Program-made: the position numbers and the translations under genes
From: Albidovulum inexpectatum
GTDB taxonomy: Bacteria; Pseudomonadota; Alphaproteobacteria; Rhodobacterales; Rhodobacteraceae
Direction of reading: 5' to 3'
Assembly: GCF_002927635.1 (NCBI RefSeq)
Contig: NZ_PRDS01000004.1
Location: forward strand, 62,001 to 126,000
Length of the DNA stretch: 64,000 bases
Shown here: in pieces, positions 18,776 through 26,440 of the stretch
How positions within the stretch are numbered: the stretch's first letter is position 1
Layout of the letters: every line of letters begins with the position of its first letter
Notes under the pieces: model-generated
What the model was told of the DNA's origin: nothing
Databases searched by the model: none
The model's input: only the letters and a program-made list of their open reading frames with translations

Positions 18776-20049
18776 CCGCGCCCGCGACATCGCCCGCGGA
18801 ATCGCCTGTCGCGCGTGGCGGGGCGGTCGATCCGGCCACGGGCGCGCGGGTCGCGGTCTTTGGCGCGATGCTGGCCACGGCCGGGTTGCCGCTTTACATC
18901 CATCTGCCGGTTTATGCCGGGCAGGTCCTGGGCCTGCCCCTGGCGACCCTGGGTGTCGTGCTGATGGCGATGCGGCTGTTCGATCTGGCGCAGGACCCGT
19001 TTCTGGGCCGGCTCACCGATCGGCTTGCCCTGTCGGGGGCGACATTGGCGCGGCTTTCCGCGCTGGGACTGGCGGCGGGGTTCCTGATGCTGTTTGTGGC
19101 GCCGATGCCCGGCCTTGCCTGGCTGGTTGCCGCGCTGATGCTGCTGTTCACGGCCTTCAGCCTTGCGACGATCCTGCTGTATGGCCGGGGCGTGGCGATC
19201 GGAGGCGGGCGGCACGGGCAGCTTGCGCTGGCCGGCTGGCGCGAGGCCGGGATCATCGCGGGCATCGTTCTGGCCGCGGCGCTGCCCGATCTTCTGGGCC
19301 GCGCCGTGCCGGGGGCAGGCGCCTGGCGCGTCTTCGGGGTGGTGCTGGCGGCTCTGTGCCTGGTCGCGCTGGCCGTATCGCGTGGGCTGTGGTCGGGGCC
19401 GGTCGCACCAGCCGCGCCGCTGACGCGCGCGGCGCTGAGCCGATCGGGCGCGGGCGGGCTGATCGCGCTGGCCTTCGTCAACGCGCTGCCGGTGGCCTTT
19501 ACCTCGACGCTGTTCCTGTTCTTCGTGGGCGATTATCTGCGCCTGCCCGGCATGGCGGGGGTCTTCCTGATCCTGTTCTTCGTGGCCGCGGGCCTGTCGG
19601 CGCCGCTGTGGTCGCGGCTGGCCCGCCGGGCCGGCGCGCGGCCGACGCTGATCGCGGGGATGGCGCTGGCCGTGGCGGCCTTTGTCTTTGCGGGCGTCCT
19701 GCAGCCCGGCGACGCTGTGGCCTTTGCGGCGATCTCGGCGGCGTCGGGTGCGGCACTGGGGGCGGATATGGTGATCCTGCCGGCGCTGTTCTCGGCCGCG
19801 CTGGCCCGCGCGGGGCTTGCGCCGGGATTGGCCTTTGGCCTGTGGAGCCTTGCGGGCAAGGCGGCGCTGGGGCTGGCGGCGGGCGTCGCGCTGCCCCTGC
19901 TGCAGATCGCGGGATTCGAGCCGGGCGGAGACAGCCCGGCCCGGGCGATGGGTGCCCTGCTGATCCTGTATGCCGGACTGCCCTGCATCCTGAAACTTGG
20001 CGTGATCCTGTGGGTCGCGCGTCACCCCCTGGACGGAGAAAGCGCATGA
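18772..20049 (+). CDS. MFS transporter of the RpoE-ChrR-linked operon
   Basis: Major facilitator protein of 425 residues, about twelve hydrophobic spans; the second half ends with the strongly hydrophobic ALLILYAGLPCILKLGVIL. The segment FDLAQDPFLGRLTDRL after helix 2 is the usual MFS loop A (D/N-x-DP-x-x-GxxxD-R) and resembles the glycoside-pentoside-hexuronide branch. It starts with GTG, overlapping the DUF1365 stop (GTGA), and its stop overlaps the DUF3833 start. Genes of this type are found in DUF1365/DUF3833 operons; the cargo may be a lipid or lipid precursor (inference). Confidence 0.87.
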   Translation: MTAPATSPAESPVARGGAVDPATGARVAVFGAMLATAGLPLYIHLPVYAGQVLGLPLATLGVVLMAMRLFDLAQDPFLGRLTDRLALSGATLARLSALGLAAGFLMLFVAPMPGLAWLVAALMLLFTAFSLATILLYGRGVAIGGGRHGQLALAGWREAGIIAGIVLAAALPDLLGRAVPGAGAWRVFGVVLAALCLVALAVSRGLWSGPVAPAAPLTRAALSRSGAGGLIALAFVNALPVAFTSTLFLFFVGDYLRLPGMAGVFLILFFVAAGLSAPLWSRLARRAGARPTLIAGMALAVAAFVFAGVLQPGDAVAFAAISAASGAALGADMVILPALFSAALARAGLAPGLAFGLWSLAGKAALGLAAGVALPLLQIAGFEPGGDSPARAMGALLILYAGLPCILKLGVILWVARHPLDGESA

Positions 20050-20648
20050 AAACGCTGCTTGTTCTGGCCCTTCTTGCACTGGCGCTGATCGCCGTGCAGC
20101 GGGGCTTTCTTTCCTTCTCGGCGCAAAGCGTCACGGATTATGCAGATACCGGGCCGCCGATGGACATCCGGCGCGTGCTTTCGGGGCCGATGATCTCCGA
20201 AGGCGTGATCTTTGGCCCCACGGGGCGGGTGACCACCCGCTTCGTCGCCCGGATGGAGGGCAGCTGGACCGGCAATTCCGGCACGCTGAGCGAACATTTC
20301 ATCTATGACAACGGCACCGACCAGCGCCGCCTGTGGCATCTGAAGGTGAACGGCGATGGCAGTTTCGTCGCCACGGCCGATGACATCATCGGCACGGGCC
20401 GGGGCGAACAGGCGGGCGCCGTGGCCCATCTGACCTATCGCATCCGCCTGCCCGAAAGCGCGGGCGGGCATGTTCTGGACGTCACCGATTGGCTGTACCT
20501 GATGGACAACGGCACGGTGATGAACCGGTCCGAGATGCGCAAGTTCGGCATCAGGGTCGCCGAGCTGATCGCCACGATGCGCCCCGATACCGAGGCGCGC
20601 ATGTCCCCGGCCCCTGTCGGGACCGAGGCGATGGAGCCCGCGCAATGA
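20046..20648 (+). CDS. DUF3833 protein, membrane-anchored or exported
   Basis: A 200-residue DUF3833 protein. Residues 1-20 form one hydrophobic helix (signal or anchor), then a lipocalin-like beta-rich domain. Conserved-looking blocks are SEGVIFGPTGRVTTRF, LSEHFIYDNGTDQRRLWHL and DVTDWLYLMDNGTVMNRSEM. ATGA overlaps join it to the MFS gene in front and to the SDR behind. The family is consistently linked to DUF1365 genes, and lipid carriage in the periplasm is plausible but untested. Confidence 0.85.
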   Translation: MKTLLVLALLALALIAVQRGFLSFSAQSVTDYADTGPPMDIRRVLSGPMISEGVIFGPTGRVTTRFVARMEGSWTGNSGTLSEHFIYDNGTDQRRLWHLKVNGDGSFVATADDIIGTGRGEQAGAVAHLTYRIRLPESAGGHVLDVTDWLYLMDNGTVMNRSEMRKFGIRVAELIATMRPDTEARMSPAPVGTEAMEPAQ

Positions 20649-21391
20649 GCCGCATCGCCGGGCGGGAATTCTGGATCATCGGCGCCAGCGAGGGCCTTGG
20701 CCGGGCGCTGGCGCGCGGGATCGTGGCGCGGGGCGGGCGGGTCGTCCTGTCGGCGCGCAGTGCCGGGCGCCTTCAGGATCTGGCCGCCGAGCTGGCCCCG
20801 CGGGCGCGGGTCGTGACGCTGGACGTGACCGACGACGATTCGGCCGATCGGGCCGTGCGCGAGGCCGGCAGCACGGACGGCGTGATCTATTCCGCCGGCC
20901 GCTATGAGCCGATGCGCGCGCGGGACTGGGACGCGGCCGAATCCGTCGCCATGGCCCAGGTCAACTTCGTCGGCGCGCTGCGCGTCCTGGGCCGGGTCGT
21001 GCCCGAAATGGCGCGGCGCGGGCGGGGGCAGGTGATGATCGTCGGGTCGCTTTCGGCCCATCGCGGCCTGCCCGGGGCGATCGGCTATGGCGCGTCGAAG
21101 GCGGCGCTGCTGTCGCTGGCCCAGACGATGCGGGCCGATCTGGCGGGAACGGGTGTGACCGTGCAGATCGCCAATCCCGGCTTCATCCGCACCCGCCTGA
21201 CCGAAAAGAACGATTTCGACATGCCCAGCCTGATGGACCCCGAAGACGCCGCCGCGCGCATCCTGGACCAGATCGAAAGCGGCCGGTTCGAGACGAACTT
21301 CCCCAGGCCCTTTGCGCTGCTTTTCACGCTGGGCCGGTTCCTGCCGCTGTCCTGGTTCCACCGGATATTCCGGCGCGCTCAGAAGGATTGA
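20645..21391 (+). CDS. Short-chain dehydrogenase, last gene of the RpoE-linked operon
   Basis: NAD(P)-dependent SDR of 248 residues: cofactor loop IIGASEGLGRALARG, catalytic Ser in VGSLSAHRGLPGAIGYGASKAA with the YxxxK Tyr/Lys, and NPGFIRTRLT after it. The C-terminus LFTLGRFLPLSWFHRIFRR is hydrophobic and basic and may touch the membrane. It closes the five-gene operon with an ATGA overlap to DUF3833. Its 3' end overlaps the convergent beta-galactosidase gene by 13 bp. Substrate unknown; a lipid carbonyl is likely given the operon. Confidence 0.87.
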   Translation: MSRIAGREFWIIGASEGLGRALARGIVARGGRVVLSARSAGRLQDLAAELAPRARVVTLDVTDDDSADRAVREAGSTDGVIYSAGRYEPMRARDWDAAESVAMAQVNFVGALRVLGRVVPEMARRGRGQVMIVGSLSAHRGLPGAIGYGASKAALLSLAQTMRADLAGTGVTVQIANPGFIRTRLTEKNDFDMPSLMDPEDAAARILDQIESGRFETNFPRPFALLFTLGRFLPLSWFHRIFRRAQKD

Positions 21392-23280
21392 CGCAGGACC
21401 CCGGCCGGGTCCAGCCGCCCGACCGGCGTGTCCACCGCGTAGGGGTTGTAGTTGAACCAGAACCGTTCGGCGCCCGTGTCGCGGATGCGCACGCCTTCGG
21501 GCAGGGGCAGGCGGGTCAGCCCGGCCTGATCCGCCAGCATCGTCACCAGCCGGTCCAGCGCCGCGCCATCGCCCCAGCCGGCCATGTAGGTGACATTGCC
21601 CGCGCGCATCGCGGCGGGCGCGCCATCGGCCAGCGTCAGGACCGGCGTCGCGCCGCCCTCGATTTCCTCGCGGTAGAGCCGGATCTGGCCGCCGCCCTGC
21701 AGCGGCATCTCCATCCCCGGCGCAAGGCTTTCCACGCGCGAGACGGTGACATCCAGCCCCGGAAAGGCCGGCGGCAGCGGCACGGGAATGCGCATGGACG
21801 CATCCCGCGCCCCGCTGCGCGGCCCGATCAGCACCTGCGCGCCACTTTCGGCCAGCGCGGTCTTCAGATCGTCGGGCATGTGCATCAGGCCCGGCGCCAC
21901 GACCAGCCTGCGGCCCGAGAAGTCGCGGCAATCCGGCCCCACGATGTCGATCGACAGGCCCGCCCGGCGCAGCGCCCGGTAATGGTCGAAGACCAGCGCG
22001 AAATAGCTGGCCCCGCGGGCATGGGGCTGGATCGCCCAGGCCCAGTCGGCGTCATAGTCGAAGATCAGCGCGACCGGGGCGGGGGCGGCATGGACCCGGG
22101 GCGCGTCGGCCAGCTCGGCCGCGACGCGGGCGGCCTCGTCCAGCGCGGGGGCCGGGGCGCTGTCGGGGCGCAAAAGGCCCGCATGCATCTGTTCCTGCGC
22201 GAAGGGCGCCTGGCGCCAGCGGAAATAGCACACGGCCTCGGCCCCGTGGGCGAAGGCCTCCCATGTCCACAGCCGGACCATGCCGGGCAGGGGAGCGGGG
22301 TTGTAGGGGGCCCAGTTCACCGGCCCGGGCTGCTGTTCCATGATCCACCACCGGCCGCGGCCGACGGCGCGGTACAGGTCGTGGTGAAAGGCCTGGAAGT
22401 CGGGATCGCCCTGCCGGGCAAAGCGGCGCTTCCAGTCGGCATCGACCTCGAGCCGGTCCTCGAGAAAGCCCAGCGGGTAGCTGTCCCAGCTGGCGATGTC
22501 CAGATCGGCGCCGACCCTGAAATGGTCGAAATCGGTCACCCGGCCCATGTAGTTGTGCGCGATGGGGCGGTCCGAGAAGGCGCGGATGATTTCGGCCTGG
22601 GCGCGGTTGAAGGCCACGACCTGGTCCGAGGAGAAGCGCCGGAAATCCAGCACATGCGAAGGGTTGGGTTCGGTCACGGTCAGGTTCGGCAGGCCGATCT
22701 GGTCGAAATCGTGATACTCCATCGACCAGAAGACATTGCCCCAGGCCGCGTTCAGAGCGGCGATCGTGCCGTAGCGCGCGCGCAGCCAGTCGCGGAAGGC
22801 ATGGCGCGCGGCATCGGAATAGCTGACCACCGTGTCGTGGCAGCCATATTCGTTGTCGGTCTGCCAGGCGGCGACATGCGGATGCTGGCCATAGCGCTGT
22901 GCAAGCAGCCGCACGATGCGGCGGCATTCGTGCAGATAGCCGCGATGGCTGAAGCAGTAATGGCGGCGCGAGCCGAAGCCGCGCGGGCGGCCCTGGGCGT
23001 CCAGCGCCAGCATGTCGGGGTGACGTTCCAGCATCCAGCGCGGCGGCGTGGCAGTGGGAGTGCCCAGCACGACCTTCAGCCCGTGGCGGCCAAGCGTGGC
23101 GATGGCCCGGTCCAGCCAGTCCCAGTTCAGCCGTCCTGGCTCGGGCTCTATGCGGCTCCAGGCGAATTCGCCGATGCGCACCCAGGTCAGGCCCGCCTGC
23201 GCCATGCGCGCGGCGTCCTCCTCCCAGGTCTCCTCGGGCCAATGTTCGGGGTAATAGCAGACGCCAAGCGTGCGTTTCAT
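21379..23280 (-). CDS. Beta-galactosidase, glycoside hydrolase family 42
   Basis: Cytoplasmic retaining beta-galactosidase of GH42, 633 residues. After MKRTLGVCYYPEHWPEETW, the usual family start, the acid/base is Glu144 in WQTDNEYG and the nucleophile is Glu315 in WWIMEQQPGPVNW. The middle trimerisation domain (residues about 390-580) and a small C-terminal beta domain follow. The ATG at 23280 lies 7 bp before the stop of the SMP-30 gene read upstream, so it is the last gene of the galactoside operon. It releases galactose from lactose or plant galactosides, feeding the oxidative galactose pathway encoded next to it. No signal peptide, so the substrate is taken up first. Confidence 0.93.
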   Translation of the reverse strand: MKRTLGVCYYPEHWPEETWEEDAARMAQAGLTWVRIGEFAWSRIEPEPGRLNWDWLDRAIATLGRHGLKVVLGTPTATPPRWMLERHPDMLALDAQGRPRGFGSRRHYCFSHRGYLHECRRIVRLLAQRYGQHPHVAAWQTDNEYGCHDTVVSYSDAARHAFRDWLRARYGTIAALNAAWGNVFWSMEYHDFDQIGLPNLTVTEPNPSHVLDFRRFSSDQVVAFNRAQAEIIRAFSDRPIAHNYMGRVTDFDHFRVGADLDIASWDSYPLGFLEDRLEVDADWKRRFARQGDPDFQAFHHDLYRAVGRGRWWIMEQQPGPVNWAPYNPAPLPGMVRLWTWEAFAHGAEAVCYFRWRQAPFAQEQMHAGLLRPDSAPAPALDEAARVAAELADAPRVHAAPAPVALIFDYDADWAWAIQPHARGASYFALVFDHYRALRRAGLSIDIVGPDCRDFSGRRLVVAPGLMHMPDDLKTALAESGAQVLIGPRSGARDASMRIPVPLPPAFPGLDVTVSRVESLAPGMEMPLQGGGQIRLYREEIEGGATPVLTLADGAPAAMRAGNVTYMAGWGDGAALDRLVTMLADQAGLTRLPLPEGVRIRDTGAERFWFNYNPYAVDTPVGRLDPAGVLRQSF

Positions 23281-23287
23281 TGCAGCC

Positions 23288-24136
23288 TCACAGGATGACG
23301 CGATGTTCGGGCAGGCCGGCGACGGGCGCGGGCAGGGCATAGGTGCGGCCCGAGGCCGGGTCGGACAGGCCCTGCGCCGCGGTGGTCACGAACAGGGTGC
23401 GCAGGTCCGGGCCGCCGAAGGCAGGGCACGAGGCCTGCGCGCCGGGCACGGCAAGGGTCGTGACCAGCCGCCCGTCGGGGGCGTAGGCGGCCACCCGGCC
23501 CGCGCCCCATTGCGCGTTCCACAGGTTGCCCGCGCTGTCGGTCACCGACCCATCCGGGCCGAAGCTTTCGTCCGAGAGATCGGCGAAGAGTTCGCGATTG
23601 CCCCGCGGCCAGCCGGTTTCGGGGTCGAGCGGCTGGCGCCAGATGCGCCCGTCGGCGGTGTCGGTCCAGTAGGCGCAGGACCCGTCGGGCGCAAAGCAGA
23701 TCGAGTTCGAGATCGTGACCTCGGGCACCAGCCGGCGCAGCTCGCCGCGCCAGTAGCGCCAGATCGATCCCGCGCGCGGCTCGGCGCGCTTGCCCATCGT
23801 GCCGATCCAGAACCCGCCCCATGGATCGGCCCGGCCGTCGTTCGATCGCGTCACGGGATTGTCGGCTTCCAGCGGCACGACGCGCGCGCGCGTGCCCGTT
23901 TCCATGTCGAAGCGCCACAGCGCGGTTTCCGAGGCGATCAGCAGCTCGCCTTCGCTGACCCAGCCGGCGGCCGAGACATGTTCATCGAAATCCCAGTGCC
24001 GTTCGGGACCGCCGGGCGCGCGGGCGAACATCCGTTTGCCGAGGATGTCGAACCAGATCAGCTCGCCCCGTTCGGGATGCCACAGCGGGCCTTCGCCCAG
24101 TTCGCAGATCGTGTCGGAAAAGACCGTGGCGGTCAT
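23288..24136 (-). CDS. SMP-30/gluconolactonase-family sugar lactonase
   Basis: Beta-propeller lactonase of 282 residues that hydrolyses a sugar-1,5- or 1,4-lactone to the acid with a divalent metal. The likely ligands are the Glu in ELGEGPLWHPE near residue 15, the Asn in DNPVTRSNDGRADPWG and TISNSICFAPDG, and the Asp of the GPDGSVTDSAGNLW loop. In this operon the substrate should be D-galactono-lactone made by the SDR at 25660-26430. The start ATG overlaps the stop of the aldolase gene (ATGA). Confidence 0.88.
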   Translation of the reverse strand: MTATVFSDTICELGEGPLWHPERGELIWFDILGKRMFARAPGGPERHWDFDEHVSAAGWVSEGELLIASETALWRFDMETGTRARVVPLEADNPVTRSNDGRADPWGGFWIGTMGKRAEPRAGSIWRYWRGELRRLVPEVTISNSICFAPDGSCAYWTDTADGRIWRQPLDPETGWPRGNRELFADLSDESFGPDGSVTDSAGNLWNAQWGAGRVAAYAPDGRLVTTLAVPGAQASCPAFGGPDLRTLFVTTAAQGLSDPASGRTYALPAPVAGLPEHRVIL

Positions 24137-24738
24137 GGTTCGGAACGCTCCCACGCCTGAACCAGTTCGCGCGCGCGTTCGGCGACCTGCTCGACGGTCA
24201 GGCCGGGCTTGTAAAGCGCGCTGCCGATGCCAAAGCCATCGGCCCCCGCCGCGCGCCACTGGGCGAAATTGTCGGCTCCGACGCCGCCCACGGCATAGAC
24301 GCGGGCGCCTTCGGGCAGCACGGCGCGCATGGCGCGCAGGCCCTCGGGCCCGATCAGCGAGGCGGGGAACAGCTTCAGCGCGTCCGCCCCCGCGCGCAGG
24401 GCGGCAAAGCATTCCGTGGGCGTCATCACGCCGGGGCAGGTGACCATGCCGGCCTCGCGCGCGGCGGCGATGACCTGCGGGTTGCAATCGGGCGACACGA
24501 CCAGCCCCGCGCCCAGGCCACGCAGGCGGGCGACCTGTTCGGGCGACAGAACCGTGCCGGCGCCCACCAGCGCGCGGTCGCCGACCGCCGCGATCATCCG
24601 CGAGATGGAATCGAACGGGCGGGGCGAGTTCAGCGGCACCTCGATGCGGGTGATGCCGGCTTCGACCAGGGCATGGGCAACGGGGCTGGCCTCTTCGGGC
24701 GTGATGCCCCGCAGGATGGCGATGATCTCGCAGCTCAT
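24133..24738 (-). CDS. dgoA: 2-dehydro-3-deoxy-6-phosphogalactonate aldolase
   Basis: Class I aldolase of the KDPG/KDPGal family, 201 residues. It cleaves 2-dehydro-3-deoxy-6-phosphogalactonate to pyruvate and D-glyceraldehyde-3-phosphate. Glu33 in TRIEVPLNS and Lys122 in ALKLFPAS, the Schiff-base lysine, are in place, and GAGTVLSPEQV and GVMTPTE are typical. The IEVPLNSP form points to DgoA rather than the Entner-Doudoroff enzyme Eda, as does the kinase next door. ATGA overlaps join it to dgoK in front and to the lactonase behind. Confidence 0.93.
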   Translation of the reverse strand: MSCEIIAILRGITPEEASPVAHALVEAGITRIEVPLNSPRPFDSISRMIAAVGDRALVGAGTVLSPEQVARLRGLGAGLVVSPDCNPQVIAAAREAGMVTCPGVMTPTECFAALRAGADALKLFPASLIGPEGLRAMRAVLPEGARVYAVGGVGADNFAQWRAAGADGFGIGSALYKPGLTVEQVAERARELVQAWERSEP

Positions 24739-25646
24739 GCGGCGTTCTCCCTTTGCGCGCGGCGCGCGGCGATCAGGCCGCGCAGGGTCATGTCCTCGGA
24801 ATCGGCAAGGCGGGCTGGCACGCCCTGGCCGCTCAGGGCGGCCTGATAGGCGGCAGCGATCTTCGGCGCGCCGATGATGGCAACGTCCTGGCCCAGCCAC
24901 CAGGGCCGGGCGCCGCCCAGCTCAAGCCCGATCAAGAGGCCCGAGAGGCGCGCGCGGGCCACCGCCGGGTCGAGCCCGGCCAGCAGCGACTGGGCGCGGA
25001 TCGTGAACAGGTCGGCCGCGACCGAGCCCGGGTTCGACATCGCCTGGGCGACGGCCTGTGCAAAGGCGTCATCGTCCCAGCCCTCGTCCGAAAGGGAATG
25101 GCGCAGCACCGACTGGCGCGACAACAGGGCGAACAGCTCGCCGGTCATGAAGGTGCGGAAACTGACGACCTCGCCCGCGCTGATATGGGCCCACTTGCAA
25201 TGGGTGCCGGGCAGGCACAGAACGCCGTCAAAGCCCGGATGGGCGGCCAGCCAGCCCTTGATCTGGGTTTCCTCGCCGCGCATCACGTCGGCAGGCCGCT
25301 CTTGCGCGATGCCGGGCAGGATGCGCACCTCCAGCCGCGGATCGGTCGTGGGCGCGGCGGCCGCCTGCGCCAGCGAAGGCGGTGGACAGGGCGTGCGGGC
25401 ATAGGGGGCCTCGGCCCAGCCCTGGCGCGACCCGGCCATGCCGCAGCAGATGACGGGCGTGACGCGGCCCGGGGCCAGGCGGTCGCCGACGTGCCGCAGC
25501 AGGGCAGGTTCGAACCCGTCGCGCGCAAGGCTGCCCATGCCGCAATCGGCCGCGATGCGGTGCAGCACGCGGTCGGATTCGTCCATCAGCCACAGGCGCA
25601 GATGCGATGTGCCCCAATCCGCCGCGATCCAGTCGGGTGAGGTCAT
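24735..25646 (-). CDS. dgoK: 2-dehydro-3-deoxygalactonokinase
   Basis: ATP-dependent kinase that phosphorylates 2-dehydro-3-deoxygalactonate at C6; DgoK family. The N-terminus has IAADWGTSHLRLWLMD, the phosphate-1 loop of this fold, followed by CGMAGSRQGW, EETQIKGWLA and CLPGTHCKWAHI, which are family blocks. Two in-frame ATG codons, 25652 and 25646, follow AAGGG; the second gives normal spacing and 303 residues. The stop overlaps the dgoA start (ATGA). It lies 13 bp downstream of the SDR gene. Confidence 0.92.
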   Translation of the reverse strand: MTSPDWIAADWGTSHLRLWLMDESDRVLHRIAADCGMGSLARDGFEPALLRHVGDRLAPGRVTPVICCGMAGSRQGWAEAPYARTPCPPPSLAQAAAAPTTDPRLEVRILPGIAQERPADVMRGEETQIKGWLAAHPGFDGVLCLPGTHCKWAHISAGEVVSFRTFMTGELFALLSRQSVLRHSLSDEGWDDDAFAQAVAQAMSNPGSVAADLFTIRAQSLLAGLDPAVARARLSGLLIGLELGGARPWWLGQDVAIIGAPKIAAAYQAALSGQGVPARLADSEDMTLRGLIAARRAQRENAA

Positions 25647-25659
25647 GTCCATGTTCCCT

Positions 25660-26430
25660 TCAGCCCGTGACCACGACGCCGCCATCCACCACCATGGCCT
25701 GACCGGTCATCATGCGGCTGGCATTCGATGCCAGGAACAGCGTTGCATCCACGATGTCCTGCGGCTTCAGATGTTCCTTCAGGCATTGGCGGGCCAGATG
25801 GGCGGCCAGATCCTCGGGCGTGGCCCAGAGTTCCAGCTGACGATCGGTCAGTACCCAGCCGGGCATCAGCGCGTTGACGCGGATCCGGTCGGGGCCCAGC
25901 TCGCGCGCCAGCGCGCGGGTCAGACCGGTGATGCCCGCCTTGGCCGTGGCATAGGCCGGATAGCCCGCATTGCCCATCATGTAGCTGATCGACGAGAAGT
26001 TGATGATCGATCCCCCGCCCGCGCGCCGCATCATCGGCGCCGCGGCCTGGGCGGTGAAGAAATGCGGCCGCAGGTTGACCGCGATCGAACGGTCCCAGTC
26101 CTCGACGCCCAGGTCTTCAAGCCGGTGGCGGGCGTCGTTTGCCGCATTGTTGACCAGCACCGTGATGTCGCCATGCGCGGCCGCGGCCTGGGCCATCGCG
26201 TCCTGAAGCGCGGCGATGTCGGTGATGTCGCAGGGGATGAACAGGGGGCGGATGCCGTGGCGCTGTTCGATCTGGTCGCAGAAGGCGGTCGCGTCCGAAC
26301 GCTGGACAAAGGCCACGCGCGCGCCCTGGGCGACGAAGCCTTCCGTCAGCGCGGCGCCGATGCCCGACCCGCCCCCGGTGATGAAGACCGAGGCGCCCTT
26401 CAGGTCATGGAAGGTGACATGCTGCGTCAT
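25660..26430 (-). CDS. SDR-family sugar dehydrogenase, probable D-galactose 1-dehydrogenase
   Basis: Classical SDR of 256 residues: cofactor loop FITGGGSGIGAALTEGF, NNAANDARH, catalytic Ser and Tyr/Lys in FSSISYMMGNAGYPAYATAKAG, and a VVDGG-type C-terminus. It would oxidise the sugar at C1 to a lactone with NAD(P)+, opening the De Ley-Doudoroff route. The call as galactose dehydrogenase rests on position: the locus has both galactosidases, dgoK and dgoA but no other dehydrogenase. Rhizobial galactose dehydrogenases are SDRs of this length. Activity on L-arabinose or fucose cannot be excluded. Confidence 0.82.
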   Translation of the reverse strand: MTQHVTFHDLKGASVFITGGGSGIGAALTEGFVAQGARVAFVQRSDATAFCDQIEQRHGIRPLFIPCDITDIAALQDAMAQAAAAHGDITVLVNNAANDARHRLEDLGVEDWDRSIAVNLRPHFFTAQAAAPMMRRAGGGSIINFSSISYMMGNAGYPAYATAKAGITGLTRALARELGPDRIRVNALMPGWVLTDRQLELWATPEDLAAHLARQCLKEHLKPQDIVDATLFLASNASRMMTGQAMVVDGGVVVTG

Positions 26431-26440
26431 GCGCTCTCTC

